The position numbers and the translations under genes were made by a program. From the NCBI GenBank assembly GCA_014529385.2, contig CM043969.1, positions 72,754,676-72,818,675 of the forward strand: DNA of 64,000 nt, read 5' to 3'. The notes below the pieces were generated by a model. That model was not told the origin of the DNA. It saw only the letters and a program-made list of their open reading frames with translations, and searched no databases. Source of the DNA: Adiantum capillus-veneris. Lineage: Eukaryota > Streptophyta > Polypodiopsida > Polypodiales > Pteridaceae. This document shows positions 60,330 through 64,000 of the stretch, piece after piece (the first letter of the stretch is position 1; each line of letters opens with the position of its first letter).

Positions 60330-60732
60330 GTTATCAAAATTTGTGTACTTACTTAGTGTATGCTTTGGCAATTCAAAACCTTAGTTGGCACTCCTCTTAG
60401 CCTTTGAAAATCAGCACTTAAGTATCTACACCCACGGCTCAAAGTGGTTGATTATAGAGAGTAGTGGAGTGGGTCTAATATTGCAAGATTTTTGAGGGCT
60501 AGCTCTTTTTGGACTTCTTATGGATCAATAATGGTAAAGCCATAGGCAAGTCTAAAAACACCCCATTATTAAGTCCAAAGCTCCCGAGAGGTGTGCACAA
60601 TATCCCACATAGTGGGCTCAACAAAACAGATAATAGATCCCAGTCCCACTTACCCTAATATAATTAACAAAATCAACCATTTATAGGCTACTTAAGGACC
60701 TCTCTTCTTAAGAAAGAAAAGAGAAACCAAAT

Positions 60733-60745
60733 GCTCTGATACTAA
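60733..60745 (-). promoter_or_regulatory. Primer binding site, initiator-Met tRNA type
   Basis: The minus strand TTAGTATCAGAGC follows the LTR end CATCACA; one base differs from TGGTATCAGAGC. Confidence 0.85.
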
Positions 60746-61508
60746 TGTGATGGAAATGGCCTATTAACTTTCAGAGTATCAAAAATTAGAGAAAGTACTT
60801 TTGTGGAATTACTTTGTGAGCATAGCGGGTGCACTTAATTGATGGTAGCAACATAAATATAGTATTTAGTTAGCTTGGCATGAACAATATGTTTGCAAGA
60901 GAGAGAGTTTAGAGAATCTGACCACAGTTGAGGACCGGATTTATGTGGATCCGGTCCCTCCTCCAATAGGCTTTTGTTTTATAGTTTCTCCCATCAACTT
61001 GGTACAATACAATCTTTTGTGTTTCTTGTGACCTAGGTGATGCAATGAAGATGGAAAGCTTCATGCATCACGAGCATAACATAAACTTTGTGGAAAGCAT
61101 TAACTATCCCAAGCCTCAATCCCAACACCTCAAACACCTTCGAAGGTGGAGAGAGCTAGCAGGGAATGAGGGTAGGGAAGAGGAAGAAGAAACATTTCAT
61201 AGAAGAAAGAATTAGTTCCTCACTTATCATCACTCTTCTTGCTAGCATACATAATAGCATAGTAATGAAGATGGAGAAGATGGCAAGCTTGAGAATTGAA
61301 GCATGGCTCTTGGTTGGATTTGCATTTCATAGTCAAGAGTGTTGGTGTAGGCTCTTAGCTTCTCTACTTGCTTGGAGAAGGAGATGGAGCTCTTGCACTT
61401 TGCACTACACACAATGAGAGTGTGTGAGAGTGTGTGTGGGAGAGTATACCCCTCAAACAACCCCCTAGCTTGCTTTGGTCGACCCCCCCTTGTAGCTCAT
61501 GATTGAAG
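60746..61508 (-). repeat. 5' LTR of chromovirus 2, truncated
   Basis: 763 bases match 53,637-54,311 of the other LTR, including the hairpin (60,932-60,957). Similarity ends at CATGATTGAAG, after which unrelated sequence begins, so the U3 part with the CCAAT modules is missing. Confidence 0.85.
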
Positions 61509-62300
61509 TCTCTTTATTTTGTTTTTTTTTAATACTTTATTTTATATCAAAATGTCAATGTGATCTTTTCACCTTGTTTAAGTAGATCAGACAAGGCATC
61601 TCTACTACTTCTTTATAGAGTTTGGAAAAAATAAGTGTATCTTAAGGATGATTCAATTTTTTTCATTTTGACGGCCATGAAAACACTCGCCTTTTCTTTC
61701 AACATTTACACAAACTTTAACCTCACTATTTGTTGATCATTTCACCTCTACGTAGATGTGTGTGCATTTGTGTGGGGGGCTGGGGACGAAGGAAAAGTGC
61801 ATTTCCCATATCCATAAACCGTTGTCGAAGGCAGTGGTGGGGGCCATACCAATCGATAGGCCAGTTTGGAACCGCTAGTTTCTAACGCTCGTGTTACATT
61901 GGGACATGCAGACAACATTTATTCTCTTCCCAACCAATCAACGGATGTGTCGACGGAGTCACCTATTACACTGGGATGCTGCCAATGTTTCCCCAACTTT
62001 AGTTGACCGTCTAGCTTAGCGACACACTTTTTCCAAACCTGTATCGGCCTCCCATGCCCGCCCAACTTCAACCCCAACACTAATCGTGCCGTTTGATTGG
62101 ACACGTAGTAACTTTTCTAATTTCTCGCACGTGCTCAGTGTGACAGCATTTGTGTTAGCTATTGTAATCCGAACTCTTCTCATGCAAGGGTATGCTGATC
62201 ATGGTCATCCAACTCATGATGGACACGTGGCCCAATGTGATAGGGGCCTAATTATGTGTGTATATAGACAATACAATTCTATATCAAAACAATACAATTG
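61509..62300. other. No recognisable gene
   Basis: Unique-looking sequence without homology to the rest of the window. Short ORFs here have no recognisable domain. Confidence 0.5.
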
Positions 62301-62339
62301 CACAACTGATTGAGACCTACTTTCGATAAATCTTCCCCC

Positions 62340-62677
62340 TCCCCCTTACCTTCAACAGGCCATCGTGACTCCTCACCTTGTTTCTTCCTCATCTATGGGT
62401 CTTCTCTCATCTAGCTCGTGTTTGATTGCGGCATTATGTTGTGGGTGGCTTGTGACATGGGACATGCTTGTGGCAGGGGGGATCTCATGGTAATGGCTCC
62501 CTATAGAAGCCACGAACCTGATGTAATCTATTTGGTATGATCTGGAGTGATGTTGTGGTGATCTTAGATGCCATGGCCAAGTGTGGGCATGGCTAGATTT
62601 GTAAACTTTTTGGTTTTAATATATAGTTCACTCACAAATTGTGAGTTTTGCAACAACAATGAAAAAAAAAAAAAAAA
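62340..62677 (+). mobile_element. 3' end of a non-LTR retroelement with poly-A
   Basis: It ends with the palindrome ACTCACAAATTGTGAGT (62,630-62,646), a 15-base spacer and about 15 A residues (62,662-62,676). The left boundary is not clear. It is related by its tail to the elements ending at 31,020 and 63,660. Confidence 0.5.
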
Positions 62678-62734
62678 GAGATGACATGAGGATTCCTTGA
62701 AGTTTCAGTAGTTTCCCGAGTTCCATTAAGAAGC

Positions 62735-63672
62735 AGTAGAGATACTAAGTTAGGGTTCGCGATCGAGAGGTGAGGGGGTCTCTCTGTGCACACCTCATGG
62801 GCGGGGGTTCCGTAGGAGGCTGTTTGCAGGGGAGGATGGCCTTGCCTAGGGCTCTATCGTCAACGATGCTTGCATCAAATGTGTAGCGATGCTCTTGCAA
62901 GACGGTGGTGCTTTGGATGGGGGTACTCTGGCTGGCGACCCTGTTCTAGGTGCTCTCCCTCTCGCATCCCCCTCTTTTTTTGAACCATGCCTAGGTGGCG
63001 GCATGCCCTTGTACCTACAGGGGCGAATGCTGGCCAAGTCGGGTGGGGATGGTTCGTGTGCTACTGTGTATGGATGTTTGTTGTTCTTGCTGGACCTCCG
63101 TCATGGCTCTGTGGTGGCTTCGGTTTTACTTCTTGGCGGTTGTGGGATGTGAAGTTTTCTGGTGACTGTTCGAAGGTGGTCGAGATGGGTTGCCTTGGGG
63201 CATGTGGGTGTTTGAGGAGGTAGGGCGGCTTTGCGAGGCGCGCTGCACATAGCTTCTAGGATTTTGTGGATGCAAGTGATGGCCTGGTTTGTCATGCTTG
63301 TGTTCGGTGCGGGAAGACAGGGCTTATAAAGGTGGCAGCTCCATGGGCCCTGGTGGCATCCTCCTACAACAACTTTGGATTTAGTTGTGGCTCATGGGCC
63401 GGGTGGCTCTCGTGTCAGCCGGTGCGGCAATAGTCGAATGTAGTTGATGATTCATGGTCCGGGTGGCTCCCTTGTTAGCCGTTGTATCGTTTCGTGTGTG
63501 GGTGGCTCCCCGTCTTAGCCAATGTAAATATGTTGGGTTGGATGCTAGTGCTAGGTCTGAAGGGAGTGCTAGGCCTAAAGCGAGTTGTGTGTGGACATTT
63601 TGGTTTTCTTAATACAATACCACTCACAATTGTGAGTTCTAGAAGGAAAAAGAAAAAAGGAGTAGAGATACT
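62735..63672. repeat. 12-bp target-site duplication
   Basis: AGTAGAGATACT at 62,735-62,746 and again at 63,661-63,672, immediately flanking the 914-base element. Confidence 0.9.
62747..63660 (+). mobile_element. Non-LTR retroelement, 914 bp, complete insertion unit
   Basis: It is bounded by a perfect 12-bp target duplication. Its 3' end has the 16-base palindrome ACTCACAATTGTGAGT (63,622-63,637) followed by an A/G-rich tail. GGTGGCTCC-type motifs (63,398-63,515) are shared with 30,192-31,020. There is no RT, so it is either a 5'-truncated LINE or a SINE mobilised by one. GC-rich compared with its surroundings. Confidence 0.8.
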
Positions 63673-63849
63673 TCATGCTGAGAGGAGGAGAATATTTATG
63701 TTGTGGAGCCGTAGGGTTTAAGCTAAAGCTACTCAAAATCTTCTTCAAACGTGGCACTAAACGATCCACTATTTGAAGCTTGACAGTTACACATGTTCAC
63801 TGGATAGGAAGCAAAGCAAGCATGATTTATATACCTAAACTATGGAATG

Positions 63850-63850
63850 T

Positions 63851-63907
<57 letters not shown>
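63850..63907 (-). repeat. (GT)n(GA)n compound microsatellite
   Basis: About 32 bases of GT followed by about 26 of GA, the reverse complement of the (CT)n(CA)n type seen elsewhere. Confidence 0.95.
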
Positions 63908-63908
<1 letters not shown>

Positions 63909-64000
63909 CCCCTCATCAAGCTTTTACACATGGAAGAATGAGAAGGCCACACTGTTTTGTCTCCAAGAAGTGTACATTGGTGGTCCTTTCTATACTCTCT

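Larger units (their letters stand above)
53637..61508 (-). mobile_element. Ty3/gypsy chromovirus 2 (most complete copy)
   Basis: Minus-strand order: 5' LTR (61,508-60,746, truncated), PBS, gag, protease, RT, RNase H, integrase, chromodomain, polypurine tract (CAAAAGAGAGGTAA) and 3' LTR (55,238-53,637). All protein domains are recognisable but broken by stops and shifts. The 5' LTR ends at 61,508 in the middle of sequence that continues at 54,306-55,238 in the other LTR. Confidence 0.9.

Noticed and set aside
61919-62313. Short frames at 61.9-62.3 kb as a host gene
   Set aside because: Composition and lack of domain or conservation give no support.

Overview
The window is a repeat-dominated stretch of a large land-plant nuclear genome. 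I see no intact host gene, rRNA, tRNA or CRISPR array. Every coding stretch I recognise belongs to a transposable element, and all are broken by stops, frameshifts, deletions or nested insertions. The plant assignment rests on initiator-Met-type primer binding sites, chromodomain Ty3/gypsy elements (chromoviruses) and plant-like LINE reverse transcriptase. Two transposase-like families that I associate with ferns and bryophytes, together with very abundant (CT)n(CA)n microsatellites, make a fern plausible; that last step is inference.

Layout. (1) 1-11,460: a minus-strand transposase-like gene (exons at 11,424-10,169 and 9,216-8,753, continuing at 391-1) is split by an 8.36-kb element with 37-bp terminal inverted repeats (392-8,752). 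That element carries two plus-strand genes of unknown function and its own minus-strand transposase-like gene of a different family. (2) 12,039-29,104: a Penelope-like (or related) retroelement with about 2-kb terminal direct repeats, a decayed upstream ORF and a YMDD reverse transcriptase. A chromovirus (18,004-25,491, minus) sits inside it, and a solo LTR (26,595-28,246) sits in its right-hand repeat. (3) 29-38 kb: non-LTR 3' ends, a third diverged copy of the direct repeat, and dense microsatellites. (4) 38.2-42.7 kb: relic of a second Ty3/gypsy type, with a roughly 300-bp degenerate tandem repeat carrying palindromes. (5) 42.8-51.1 kb: a minus-strand LINE split by a chimeric chromovirus (44,181-50,037, plus) whose two LTRs belong to different families. 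(6) 51,645-53,341: a solo LTR with a perfect 5-bp target duplication. (7) 53,637-61,508: the most complete chromovirus (minus). (8) 61.5-64 kb: 3' ends of non-LTR elements, one with a perfect 12-bp target duplication.

The strongest unexplained signals are these: the Penelope-like element with long direct repeats and a block conserved in three copies; the nested pair of uncharacterised transposase families with unknown cargo genes; a fixed-spacing ATTGG-N17-CCAAT module repeated in nearly all the LTRs; and a short hairpin just downstream of the LTR TATA box shared by two LTR families.
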